A stretch of DNA of 37,029 nucleotides from contig QNCD01000007.1 of the NCBI GenBank assembly GCA_003644385.1, forward strand, positions 1-37,029. The letters are read 5' to 3'. A model generated the notes under the pieces. The model worked only from the letters and a program-made list of their open reading frames with translations. It was not told where the DNA came from and did no database searches. The position numbers and the translations under genes are program-made. The first letter of the stretch is position 1. Each line of letters starts with the position of its first letter. Positions 1-6,777 of the stretch are shown here, piece after piece. The stretch comes from Candidatus Omnitrophota bacterium (GTDB lineage: Bacteria; Omnitrophota; Gorgyraeia; Gygaellales; Profunditerraquicolaceae).

Positions 1-14
1 CTCCTTTCTCTTTA

Positions 15-31
15 GGGCTACAAAATAGCCC
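15..31. other. Short perfect hairpin near window start
   Basis: A 6-bp perfect stem (GGGCTA/TAGCCC) encloses a CAAAA loop. Neither strand has a T-run after it, so it is not a convincing intrinsic terminator. The rest of 1-230 is AT-rich and holds no gene I can support on either strand. Confidence 0.35.
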
Positions 32-233
32 GGGGTTAATAAAATATTATTAAGAGAAGGATACGCCTTTTTTAATGAAATTTCAAAGAAAATGATTTTT
101 GGCTCAAGGGCTTAAAAAATTTGACCTCTAATCTTTCGTTACAGCCACGATCTCTGGTTGAGCCATATAAAACCATTACCTCTTTGAAGCGAATTTACAC
201 AAAATCCAGTATACTACCAAAAAAATAAATTGT

Positions 234-262
234 TTGACAAAATACTTTTAGAGTTGTATTAT
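234..262 (+). promoter_or_regulatory. Sigma70-type promoter of the por operon
   Basis: A consensus -35 box TTGACA (234-239) is followed after 17 bp by TATTAT (257-262), five of six matches to TATAAT. Transcription would start near 269. This leaves a short leader with an AGGAG ribosome-binding site (291-295) before the GTG start of porC at 303. It is one of the best promoter matches in the window. Confidence 0.75.
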
Positions 263-302
263 ATTAAAGCATTTTTTTATTTTCTCGAAAAGGAGTTTTT
301 TT

Positions 303-851
303 GTGAAAGAAACGCGAATTCATGCCCGCGCAGGCCAGGGGGCAATTACTACTGCCTACCTTTTAGGGCACACCTATTTTTTACAAGGGGTTTATTCTTA
401 CGCCTTTCCGCATTTCGGCGCTGCCAGAATGGGAGCCCCGATGAATGCCTTTGTGCGTGCGGATTCTGAGCCGGTGAGGTTAAGAAGCCAGATCTACGCC
501 CCGGATTATATAATTATCGTAGATGCCACACTTACCCGCGGCTTTAATTGTTTCGCGGGCTTAAAAGAAAAAGGTATTGCAGTGGTTAACCAGAAAGAAG
601 GGGTAGGTTTACCTAAATTAAAAGCAAGCCAAAAGGTTTTTCTTGTTCCCGCCAATGAGATCGCCTTAAAAAATATCGGCAGGCCCCTGGGGAATACCGC
701 TTTATTAGGGGCGTTTGCCGCGGCCACCAATGAAATTGAATTGGATAAATTACTCGAAGTAATTAAAAAAAGATTTTCCGGAAAAGCCCAGGAAGGTAAT
801 ATTGCCGCAGCAAAAGAGGGCTTTGAGTTTGTAAAAAATTTAAATAAATAG
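303..851 (+). CDS. porC: Pyruvate:ferredoxin oxidoreductase, gamma subunit
   Basis: This is the gamma subunit of a four-subunit 2-oxoacid:ferredoxin oxidoreductase, which interconverts pyruvate plus CoA with acetyl-CoA plus CO2 using ferredoxin. At 182 residues it has the usual length for a stand-alone gamma domain. The N-terminal ARAGQGAITTAYLLG stretch and the following FGAARMGAPMNAFVR segment are typical of the family. The start is GTG, supported by AGGAG seven bases upstream. It is the first gene of a gamma-delta-alpha-beta operon, the arrangement seen in Thermotoga and many archaea. Pyruvate specificity is inferred from the alpha and beta subunits; the gamma subunit alone cannot separate pyruvate from other 2-oxoacids. 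Confidence 0.9.
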   Translation: MKETRIHARAGQGAITTAYLLGHTYFLQGVYSYAFPHFGAARMGAPMNAFVRADSEPVRLRSQIYAPDYIIIVDATLTRGFNCFAGLKEKGIAVVNQKEGVGLPKLKASQKVFLVPANEIALKNIGRPLGNTALLGAFAAATNEIELDKLLEVIKKRFSGKAQEGNIAAAKEGFEFVKNLNK

Positions 852-860
852 GTATTTTTT

Positions 861-896
861 ACTCTGTACTCTGTACATTCCGAGCGAAGCGAGGAA
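861..896 (+). repeat. Intergenic GTAC-type repeat ending in a ribosome-binding site
   Basis: The porC-porD gap consists of a tandem ACTCTGTACTCTGTAC followed by CGAGCGAAGCGAGGAA. The second half is nearly the same as the sequence before the gene at 6650 (GGAGCGAAAGCGAGGAA). In both places its GAGG sits at Shine-Dalgarno distance from an ATG. It appears to be a dispersed short repeat that has come to provide a translation signal. Confidence 0.6.
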
Positions 897-898
897 AA

Positions 899-1162
899 AT
901 GTTTGGACCGCTAATCGTAAAACCCGGAACAAGCAGGAAAAATAAAACCGGCTCCTGGCGCACCGAAGCAAAGCCGAAATTCCTGCATCAAAACTGCATT
1001 GGCTGCAAGATGTGTATTCTCTACTGCCCTGAGGGTTGCATTGAGGGGGAGGAAAAGAATACCTATAAATGCGATTATAGTTTTTGTAAGGGTTGCGGAA
1101 TTTGCGCAATAGTATGCCCGAAAAAAGACATAGTGATGATTAAGGAAGAGGAGAAGGAATAA
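899..1162 (+). CDS. porD: Pyruvate:ferredoxin oxidoreductase, delta (ferredoxin-like) subunit
   Basis: This 87-residue iron-sulfur subunit carries two [4Fe-4S] clusters that pass electrons from the TPP site to external ferredoxin. Both binding motifs are present: CIGCKMCILYCPEGC and CKGCGICAIVCPKK. The N-terminal segment, with GTSRKNKTGSWRTEAKP, is the usual PorD lead-in that docks on the other subunits. The ribosome-binding site lies within the repeat just upstream. The gene is 4 bp from porA. Length, motifs and context agree. Confidence 0.93.
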   Translation: MFGPLIVKPGTSRKNKTGSWRTEAKPKFLHQNCIGCKMCILYCPEGCIEGEEKNTYKCDYSFCKGCGICAIVCPKKDIVMIKEEEKE

Positions 1163-1166
1163 ATAG

Positions 1167-2351
1167 ATGAGACAGTTTTTAGAAGGTTCCAGGGCAATCG
1201 CCGAAACAATTAAGCTGTGCAAGCCCGGAGTGATTTCTGCTTATCCGATTACTCCCCAGACCCATATCGTAGAAGAGTTAGCCCAGATGGTAGCTAATGG
1301 AGAATTGGATTCTCAGTTCGTCAATGTAGAATCAGAACACTCTGCCGCCTCAGTAGTTTTAGGGGCAGTAGCTACAGGTGTACGCGCTTTTACTGCCACA
1401 AGCTCCCAGGGCTTGATTTATATGTCAGAAGTGCTTTTTAATATTGCCGGAATGCGCCTTCCTTTGGTTTTAACCTGCGCAAACCGGGCAATGTCAGCGC
1501 CGATCAGTATCTGGAATGACCACCAGGATTCGATTTCTCTGCGCGATACCGGCTGGATGCAATTTTATGCAGAAAATATCCAGGAGGCAGTGGATTTGCA
1601 CTTGATTGCTTATAGGGTTGCCGAAGATAAATCAGTAATGCTTCCGGCTATGGTCTGTATAGACGGTTACATTTTAACCCACGGTATTGAAACAGTAGAT
1701 ATGCCTAGCCAACAAGAGGTAGAGGAGTTTTTACCTAAATATAAACCTTTATATAAACTTGATCCCCGAGAACCCCTGACTATGGGGCCTTTAGCCGACC
1801 CGGATTATTACATGGAGACGCGTTATGCGATTCAAGAAACCCATAAAAAGGAAGTTTTAAAATTAATTCCGGCTATTGCCGCTGATTTTGCCAAAACTTT
1901 TAACCGTAATTATAACGGCCTGATAGAGCTTTACCATATTAAAGGAGCGCAAAAGGTTATTGTGGCAATGGGTTCTGTCTGCGGATCCATAAAGCAAGTG
2001 GTGGGTGAATTAAGGGCGAAGGGCAAGAAGGTGGGGTTATTAAAGATTAGCACTTACCGGCCTTTTCCCTGTAAAGAAATCTACGAGGCATTGAAAAATA
2101 TTCCTAAAGTAGCAGTAGTTGATAAAGCTTTATCTTTAGGGTCTCTACCTCCTTTAGCTTCTGAAATAAGGGCATTATTTTTTGGCAAAAAACAGAAACC
2201 TTCGGTAATCAGCAGTTTTGTGGCGGGATTAGGCGGGCGCGATGTTACCAAAGAATCAATTAAGGAGATGTTACGCCAGCTGAATACAAAGGAAAAGACG
2301 GGTGAGTTTATAGATTTAAAACCGGAACTTTTAAGAGAAAATTATGAATAA
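1167..2351 (+). CDS. porA: Pyruvate:ferredoxin oxidoreductase, alpha subunit
   Basis: The alpha subunit (394 aa) contributes the pyrimidine-binding side of the TPP site plus the C-terminal transketolase-like domain. Recognisable stretches are SAYPITPQTHIVEELAQ near residue 25, the conserved glutamate in VESEHSAASVVLGA near residue 55, TATSSQGLIYMSE, and SAPISIWNDHQDS near residue 110. These match pyruvate synthase-type alpha chains better than 2-oxoglutarate-type ones. The ATG has an AGGAG-rich site nine bases upstream. The last eight bases overlap porB, which suggests translational coupling and matched synthesis of the two chains. Confidence 0.94.
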   Translation: MRQFLEGSRAIAETIKLCKPGVISAYPITPQTHIVEELAQMVANGELDSQFVNVESEHSAASVVLGAVATGVRAFTATSSQGLIYMSEVLFNIAGMRLPLVLTCANRAMSAPISIWNDHQDSISLRDTGWMQFYAENIQEAVDLHLIAYRVAEDKSVMLPAMVCIDGYILTHGIETVDMPSQQEVEEFLPKYKPLYKLDPREPLTMGPLADPDYYMETRYAIQETHKKEVLKLIPAIAADFAKTFNRNYNGLIELYHIKGAQKVIVAMGSVCGSIKQVVGELRAKGKKVGLLKISTYRPFPCKEIYEALKNIPKVAVVDKALSLGSLPPLASEIRALFFGKKQKPSVISSFVAGLGGRDVTKESIKEMLRQLNTKEKTGEFIDLKPELLRENYE

Positions 2352-3222
2352 ACATTTATTTGCTTCAGGTCATACTGCCTGTTCAGGCTGCGGCCAGTCA
2401 TTGGCAGCGCGTTTAGTCCTTGAAGCCAGCGGCCCTAGTACTATTATAGCTAACAATACCGGCTGTCTGGAAGTCTTTACCACCAAATATCCGGAATCTG
2501 CATGGGAAGTTCCTTTCATTCATTCTTTATTCGAGAATTCTGCGGCAGTAGCTTCCGGCGTTGAGGCGGCATTAGTTTATTTAAAAAAGAAAGAAGATAT
2601 CCATGTAATTGCCCAGGGCGGCGATGGCGGAACCGCGGATATCGGTGTACAGGCATTATCGGGAATGTTAGAGCGCGGCCATGATATCCTTTATGTTTGT
2701 TATGATAATGAGGCCTATATGAATACTGGCATACAACGTAGCGGACTGACACCTTTTAATGCCAATACCACCACTAGCCCTGTGGGTTCTCAGTCTCTAG
2801 GAAATATCCGGCCTAAAAAACCTCTGCCTGAAATCGCCAATGCCCACGCCATAGCTTATGTTACTACGGCAACAGTAGCGTTTCCTCAGGATTTACAACG
2901 TAAAGTAAAAAAAGCACATTCGCTTAAAGGCCCGAAGTATATCCAGGTTCATGTACCTTGCCCTTTAGGCTGGCGGCATGAGTCAAGCCTTACGCTTGAA
3001 GTAGCGAAGGCAGCTGTTGAAACAGGGCTTTTTCCTTTGATTGAGTATGAGAATGGCAAGCTCATCGGCGTACGCAAAATCGCTCCTAAGCCTGTGCAGG
3101 AATATTTAAAACTTCAGGGCAGGTTTAAACACTTACTAAAAAATTCAGAGGCTTTAAAACAATTGCAGGAGATTGCGGATTATAATATCCAAAAATACGA
3201 TTTAAGGGCGCAGGCTACTTAA
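2344..3222 (+). CDS. porB: Pyruvate:ferredoxin oxidoreductase, beta subunit
   Basis: The beta subunit (292 aa) binds the TPP diphosphate with Mg2+ and carries the proximal [4Fe-4S] cluster. Cysteines lie in ACSGCGQ (C13, C16), NNTGCLE and VPCPLGW, the four expected ligands. The TPP motif starts GGDGGTADIG and ends with CYDNEAYMNTG about 30 residues later. The start codon lies inside the end of porA, with no strong ribosome-binding site of its own, so coupling is likely. With the other three subunits it completes a full enzyme, supporting anaerobic pyruvate oxidation or acetyl-CoA carboxylation. Confidence 0.95.
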   Translation: MNKHLFASGHTACSGCGQSLAARLVLEASGPSTIIANNTGCLEVFTTKYPESAWEVPFIHSLFENSAAVASGVEAALVYLKKKEDIHVIAQGGDGGTADIGVQALSGMLERGHDILYVCYDNEAYMNTGIQRSGLTPFNANTTTSPVGSQSLGNIRPKKPLPEIANAHAIAYVTTATVAFPQDLQRKVKKAHSLKGPKYIQVHVPCPLGWRHESSLTLEVAKAAVETGLFPLIEYENGKLIGVRKIAPKPVQEYLKLQGRFKHLLKNSEALKQLQEIADYNIQKYDLRAQAT

Positions 3223-3239
3223 ACATAAGGAGGGCGAGG

Positions 3240-3719
3240 ATGGGAAAACAGGCCAGGGCAATTGTAGATTTAAGCTTGAAGGATTTAGTCAAGGATTTAA
3301 ATAAGGCATACGCGGATGAATGGTTGGCATTTTACCTTTACTGGTATATGTCCCAGGTTGTTTCCGGCAAGGCCTATGAAGGGATAAAGCAGTTTTTGGA
3401 TAAAATCGCCAAAGACGAATTAGAGCATGCCCAGGAACTGGCAGATTTAATTTGTAAAATGGGCGGCCTGCCGCTTGCTAACCCTATGGATTTAGAAAAG
3501 AATGCCAATGCCCCTTATATGATGCCTCCGAAAAACAGCTCAGATATAAACAGGATTATCCGAGTAGTTACTGAAGCAGAGGCGCAAGCAATAGATGTCT
3601 ATAATAAAATCGCCAAGAAAACATTTGGTAAAGACAGCGTCACCTACCAGTTAGTTACGCATATATTATCCGAAGAAGTAGACCACGAAGAGATGTTTGA
3701 GAACTTACTGGAAAGGTAG
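3240..3719 (+). CDS. Ferritin-like diiron protein
   Basis: A 159-residue, mostly helical protein of the ferritin-like superfamily. It shows the four-helix diiron pattern: E27 in the first helix, E60-x2-H63 (DELEHAQ), a glutamate in RVVTEAEAQ, and E146-x2-H149 (EEVDHEE). Members such as bacterioferritin and Dps-like proteins oxidise Fe(II), remove peroxide and store iron. The sequence does not say which subtype this is. It starts 17 bp after porB with a strong AGGAGGGCGAGG site, so it is probably in the por operon. A role in protecting the oxygen-sensitive Fe-S enzymes is inferred from that position. Confidence 0.8.
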   Translation: MGKQARAIVDLSLKDLVKDLNKAYADEWLAFYLYWYMSQVVSGKAYEGIKQFLDKIAKDELEHAQELADLICKMGGLPLANPMDLEKNANAPYMMPPKNSSDINRIIRVVTEAEAQAIDVYNKIAKKTFGKDSVTYQLVTHILSEEVDHEEMFENLLER

Positions 3720-3724
3720 CCTGG

Positions 3725-3744
3725 CAATTACCAATTACGAATTG
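3725..3744 (+). repeat. Short intergenic AATTACC-type repeat
   Basis: CAATTACCAATTACGAATTG is a low-complexity, partly palindromic unit (CAATT...AATTG) with an internal AATTAC direct repeat. It lies between the ferritin-like gene and ferredoxin. A clear ACGGAGG site for the ferredoxin follows it. It is the only copy of this type I see in the window. Confidence 0.4.
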
Positions 3745-3770
3745 CTATTTTTAACGGAGGTTAAACAATT

Positions 3771-3956
3771 ATGGCGAAAGTAACCGTTGATGCATCGGCT
3801 TGCGTAGGTTGCGGTTTATGCGAACAGTCTTGCCCTGAGGTTTTTGAGGTAGGCGGCGATGGTATTGCCCGCGTGAAGCAGCAGAGTTGCGCACTGCATA
3901 ACCTCAAGGAAGTAGCGGAACAGTGCCCGGTTAATTCGATTAAAATTACGGATTAG
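3771..3956 (+). CDS. Single-cluster [4Fe-4S] ferredoxin
   Basis: A 61-residue electron carrier with cluster ligands C11, C14, C17 (CVGCGLC) and C52 (QCPVNSI). It closely resembles the 60-residue Thermotoga maritima ferredoxin in length and layout. The extra pair C21 and C40 sits where that protein has a structural disulfide, so a disulfide here is plausible. Located after the por genes, it is the obvious electron acceptor for the enzyme. The start has a good GGAGG site. Its stop codon is only 2 bp from the stop of the convergent foldase gene. Confidence 0.9.
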   Translation: MAKVTVDASACVGCGLCEQSCPEVFEVGGDGIARVKQQSCALHNLKEVAEQCPVNSIKITD

Positions 3957-3958
3957 GT

Positions 3959-5389
3959 TTAGCGGCGACCTGTTTTTAATTCTTCTATGTAATTCTGGAA
4001 ATAGGCCATTTTTTTCTGCATTAGTAACTTTTCTCTAAATTCCTCTTTTTCCTTTTCAAACTTATTTTTGTCTATTTCGATTTTTTCTTTTATCCTTATA
4101 ATATAATATCCCAAAGCAGCTTGAATAATTTCGCTGAGCTCATTTTCTTGTAATTCCTGCGCCCGCAGGAAAAATTCATCTGAGGCCCCGATTCCTTCTA
4201 TTTCGCTGCCGAATTTAAATAATTCAGTAGTGCCGCTTTTTAAATTATAATGCCCAGCCAGTCTTTTAAAATTAATTTTTTTGGTTTTCGGTTCCCGTTT
4301 TTGAGTTAAATCCGCCAGGCATTTATCAAGCTCCTCCTTGGCTAAGATTGCAGCCTTATTTTTAATCAGCGCTTGTTTAACTTTATCCTTGATTGTTTCT
4401 AATTCGGGGATGTAGGGCTGTTTTTTTTCTTTAATTTTACATATATAATATGAATTTTCTACAAGAAAAGGAGGTAGTATCTGCCCCTTCGGCGCTTGGG
4501 CAGCTAAATTTATCACGTCGGGTACCCAGCCAATTTCGGGAATGGCTTCAGTTTGCGCAAAAAGGCCGGTTTCTTTTATTTTTAAATCGTAATCTTTGGC
4601 TACTTCACTGAATTCTTCAGCAAGATTAAGGCGGGAAAATATTTCTTTTATTTTTTCCTCCACTATTGTTTTTTCGGCGCCTTGCGCCTCTAATGAAATA
4701 TATTCCAGATTAAAAGAGGGGGGTTGTTGAAATTCTAGTGGATTCTCACTGAAGTAATTTTTAATTTCTTCTTCGCTTGGGTTTAGGTCTTTTTCAAAGT
4801 CCGCAAAGAGTGCGGCAAGGTAATCGATACTCAACTCTTCGTTTAATTTCCGGTATTCTTTTTCTACTTCTGCAGCGTCTACTTCTATGCTCGAGGTGAC
4901 CTGGGAGTAAAGTTTAAAAATTTTTAAGTCCTGACGGATCTGCTCTTCAAAGGACCGGGGTTGGGTATTAAAGGTATATTTTAGGAGGTATTGGTATATG
5001 GAGTTATCGAATTGACCTTTTTTCTGAAAAATAGGCAGGTTTTGGATTGAGCGCGCGACTTCGTTGTCGCTTACATTTATTTTCTGTCTTTTAGCTTCGG
5101 CCAGGAGGATCAGGCGCAGCCAGGCCTCAGACTCCAGGTTTCTTTTTTCTAATTCACTTAAGGCATCTTCTCCGTAGTCTAAGATTGCCCTGTTTTTTAC
5201 CGCATTTATTGCGTCCTGGAATTCCAGGGTAGAAATATTTTTTCCGAAAATCTTGCCTACATATGCAGATTCTTTTTTGCCGCGGATAATGCTGGATGAC
5301 CCCCAGAATATAAAAGCCGGTACAATGATGATTGCCAGGATAGTCCAAATCATCCTAGCTAATTTCTTTTTACGTAGTTCTCCAAGCAT
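3959..5389 (-). CDS. Membrane-anchored PpiD/SurA-like foldase
   Basis: A 476-residue protein with one N-terminal membrane anchor (about residues 12-33, RMIWTILAIIIVPAFIFWG) and a large periplasmic part. Residues 40-180 look like the SurA/PpiD N-terminal chaperone domain. The segment at about 210-345 looks like a degenerate parvulin (PpiC) rotamase domain, and helical charged sequence follows. PpiD-type proteins help newly exported outer-membrane proteins fold, consistent with the bamA-skp block elsewhere in the window. Prolyl isomerase activity is uncertain because the rotamase domain is poorly conserved. It is the only minus-strand gene here, with a GGAG site before its ATG. Confidence 0.8.
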   Translation of the reverse strand: MLGELRKKKLARMIWTILAIIIVPAFIFWGSSSIIRGKKESAYVGKIFGKNISTLEFQDAINAVKNRAILDYGEDALSELEKRNLESEAWLRLILLAEAKRQKINVSDNEVARSIQNLPIFQKKGQFDNSIYQYLLKYTFNTQPRSFEEQIRQDLKIFKLYSQVTSSIEVDAAEVEKEYRKLNEELSIDYLAALFADFEKDLNPSEEEIKNYFSENPLEFQQPPSFNLEYISLEAQGAEKTIVEEKIKEIFSRLNLAEEFSEVAKDYDLKIKETGLFAQTEAIPEIGWVPDVINLAAQAPKGQILPPFLVENSYYICKIKEKKQPYIPELETIKDKVKQALIKNKAAILAKEELDKCLADLTQKREPKTKKINFKRLAGHYNLKSGTTELFKFGSEIEGIGASDEFFLRAQELQENELSEIIQAALGYYIIRIKEKIEIDKNKFEKEKEEFREKLLMQKKMAYFQNYIEELKTGRR

Positions 5390-5413
5390 GATTGTCTCCT
5401 TTAGATTAAATTT

Positions 5414-5441
5414 ATTATAATGGAAAAAGTCATAATTGCAA
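5414..5441 (-). promoter_or_regulatory. Probable promoter of the foldase gene
   Basis: Read on the minus strand, TTGCAA (5441-5436) is followed after 16 bp by TATAAT (5419-5414), 25 bp upstream of the foldase ATG at 5389. The -10 box is consensus and the -35 matches four of six positions. A GGAGA ribosome-binding site lies between the promoter and the start. Confidence 0.45.
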
Positions 5442-5461
5442 GGTTATCTTGCAGCCAAGAG

Positions 5462-5510
5462 AAAGTCAGAAGTTGCAAGTCTCAAGGTCAGAAGGTTACA
5501 ATGTCACAGG
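5462..5510 (+). repeat. Degenerate direct repeats in the divergent intergenic region
   Basis: The 325-bp gap between the divergent foldase and hisG genes contains the unit GTCAGAAG twice, within low-complexity sequence rich in AAG/CAAG. Apart from the two promoters and the short reading frames listed separately, I see nothing else in 5390-5714. Confidence 0.35.
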
Positions 5511-5541
5511 CAATTATATTTAAAATAGACTATTATTTTTC

Positions 5542-5570
5542 TTTACAAAGCGAAATTGCCTTTGTATAAT
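5542..5570 (+). promoter_or_regulatory. Sigma70-type promoter upstream of hisG
   Basis: TTTACA (5542-5547), a 17-bp spacer and a perfect TATAAT (5565-5570). The predicted transcript start is about 5577, roughly 140 bases before hisG. The leader holds two tiny overlapping reading frames, the first starting within 3 bases of the predicted transcript end. Confidence 0.65.
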
Positions 5571-5578
5571 AATTGGAC

Positions 5579-5708
5579 GTGCCGAAAAAGACAAAGAAAA
5601 AAGTATTAAAATCAGAAAAATATGGGTGATAAATCCGAGCACCCGTATCAAAAAGAGCAGCAAAATATATTGCAGGTAAAAAGAAAAACAGCAAAACCAG
5701 AAGGATAA
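5579..5708 (+). other. Two tiny overlapping reading frames in the hisG leader
   Basis: A GTG frame (5579-5629, 16 codons) encodes MPKKTKKKVLKSEKYG, seven of whose residues are lysine. It ends within a second ATG frame (5622-5708, 28 codons, MGDKSEHPYQKEQQNILQVK...), which stops just before hisG. They could be chance frames, a broken small gene, or one 42-residue product if the ribosome shifted +1 at GGG-TGA. There is no histidine run, so a classical his attenuator peptide is not supported. Coding status is doubtful. Confidence 0.2.
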
Positions 5709-5714
5709 TTGATA

Positions 5715-6593
5715 ATGAAAGCTAAAATTTTAAAATTAGGCCTGCCCAAAGGAAGCCTGCAGGAGGCGACCTTTCGGCTTTTTAGGAAGGCAGGATTTCG
5801 CCTTGAGGTTTCAGAGCGTTCCTATTTTCCGGTTATTGACGATCCTGAAATCGAACCGGTGTTATTGCGCGCGCAGGAGATGTCGCGTTATGTTGAAACC
5901 GATTTAGATTGTGGTATTACCGGACAGGATTGGGTATTGGAAAATAATTCCAAGGTCAAGGAAGTCAGCGAATTAATTTACGCTAAACAGTCCTTAAGGC
6001 CGGTACGCTGGGTGGTAGCTGTCCCCAGGGATTCATCGGTTAAAAGATTGAAGGATCTAAAAGGCAGGCAGATTGCTACCGAACTTTACAACGTAACTAA
6101 AAAATTTTTTAAATCCAGGAAAATAAAAGCAAATATAGAATTTAGCTGGGGAGCGACCGAGGTAAAGGTCGCTCAGGGGTTAGTCGAAGCGGTAGTTGAA
6201 CTTACCGAGACAGGAAAAAGCCTTAAGGCAAATAAATTAAAAGAAATTGCTACTATTTGTGAGTCTACTACTAAATTTATCGCCAATTATAACAGCTGGC
6301 AGAACAGCTGGAAGAGGGCTAAAATAGAACAGATAGCCCTTTTGTTGACCGGGGCAATTGCTGCGGAGGAAAAAGTAGGGCTTAAAATGAATGCCAGAAA
6401 AGAGAACTTAAATAAAATAATAAAGCTTCTTCCGGCATTGAAAAATCCCACCATTTCCGAGCTTTCGAAAGCGGGGTGGCTGGCGATTGAAACGGTAATC
6501 GATGAAAAAATAGTCAGGAACCTGATCCCAAACTTAAAAAAAGCCGGGGCCCAGGGGATTATCGAGTACCCTTTGAATAAGGTAATATATTAG
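5715..6593 (+). CDS. hisG: ATP phosphoribosyltransferase, long form
   Basis: HisG catalyses the first step of histidine synthesis, joining ATP and PRPP. The 292-residue length and a C-terminal ACT-like domain (about 215-290, ending AGAQGIIEYPLNKVIY) identify the long, self-contained form that does not need HisZ and is normally inhibited by histidine. The N-terminal LGLPKGSLQEAT motif and GITGQDWVLEN are diagnostic, and VEAVVELTETGKSLK is the PRPP-site region. The track starts at TTG 5709, but the ATG at 5715 lies nine bases after AGAAGGA and is the better start. No other his genes are in the window. Prs, which makes its substrate PRPP, is encoded about 6 kb downstream. Confidence 0.93.
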   Translation: MKAKILKLGLPKGSLQEATFRLFRKAGFRLEVSERSYFPVIDDPEIEPVLLRAQEMSRYVETDLDCGITGQDWVLENNSKVKEVSELIYAKQSLRPVRWVVAVPRDSSVKRLKDLKGRQIATELYNVTKKFFKSRKIKANIEFSWGATEVKVAQGLVEAVVELTETGKSLKANKLKEIATICESTTKFIANYNSWQNSWKRAKIEQIALLLTGAIAAEEKVGLKMNARKENLNKIIKLLPALKNPTISELSKAGWLAIETVIDEKIVRNLIPNLKKAGAQGIIEYPLNKVIY

Positions 6594-6645
6594 TACAGCG
6601 TACCGAGTACGGTGTACCGAGCATTAATCGGAGCGAAAGCGAGGA
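6594..6645 (+). repeat. Intergenic GTAC-type repeat ending in a ribosome-binding site
   Basis: The hisG 3' gap is built from GTAC units (GTACAGC, GTACCGA, GTACGGT, GTACCGA), followed by CCGAGCATTAATCGG, a short inverted repeat, and then GGAGCGAAAGCGAGGAA. The last part is the same element as at 881-896 and again provides the GAGG for the ATG at 6650. Confidence 0.6.
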
Positions 6646-6649
6646 AGTG

Positions 6650-6751
6650 ATGCCTTGCGGCAGGAAAAGAAAGAGAAGAAAAATAAGAACCCACAAGAGA
6701 AAAAAGGCGCGTCGTCGCCTTCGCCATCTCAAGAAAAGGTCCTGGGGTTAA
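6650..6751 (+). CDS. AURKAIP1/COX24 (mS38)-like small ribosomal protein
   Basis: This gene is absent from the ORF track. It encodes 33 residues, 19 of them Lys or Arg, beginning MPCGRKRKRRKIRTHKRKKA and ending RHLKKRSWG. From memory, this is the pattern of the small Bacteroidetes proteins annotated AURKAIP1/COX24-domain (MPxGKKRKRHK...THKRKKR...), whose mitochondrial relative is the small-subunit protein mS38. The ATG is preceded by GAGGA at a short spacing; an in-frame GTG lies directly before it. The frame is wholly covered by a false N-terminal extension of the TPR ORF (TTG 6655 to ATG 6778), which is why it is easily missed. Binding to the small ribosomal subunit is inferred from the family. 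Confidence 0.8.
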   Translation: MPCGRKRKRRKIRTHKRKKARRRLRHLKKRSWG

Positions 6752-6777
6752 TAGGTCCCTATAAACTTAAGGTTTAT

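Noticed and set aside
100-230. Possible riboswitch or small RNA on either strand of the first 230 bp
   Set aside because: I found no conserved core of a known class; only a short hairpin at 15-31 and AT-rich sequence are visible.
6655-6777. N-terminal extension of the TPR protein from TTG 6655
   Set aside because: It lacks protein-like features, is the shadow of the mS38-like gene in another frame, and would place the signal peptide about 40 residues inside the protein.
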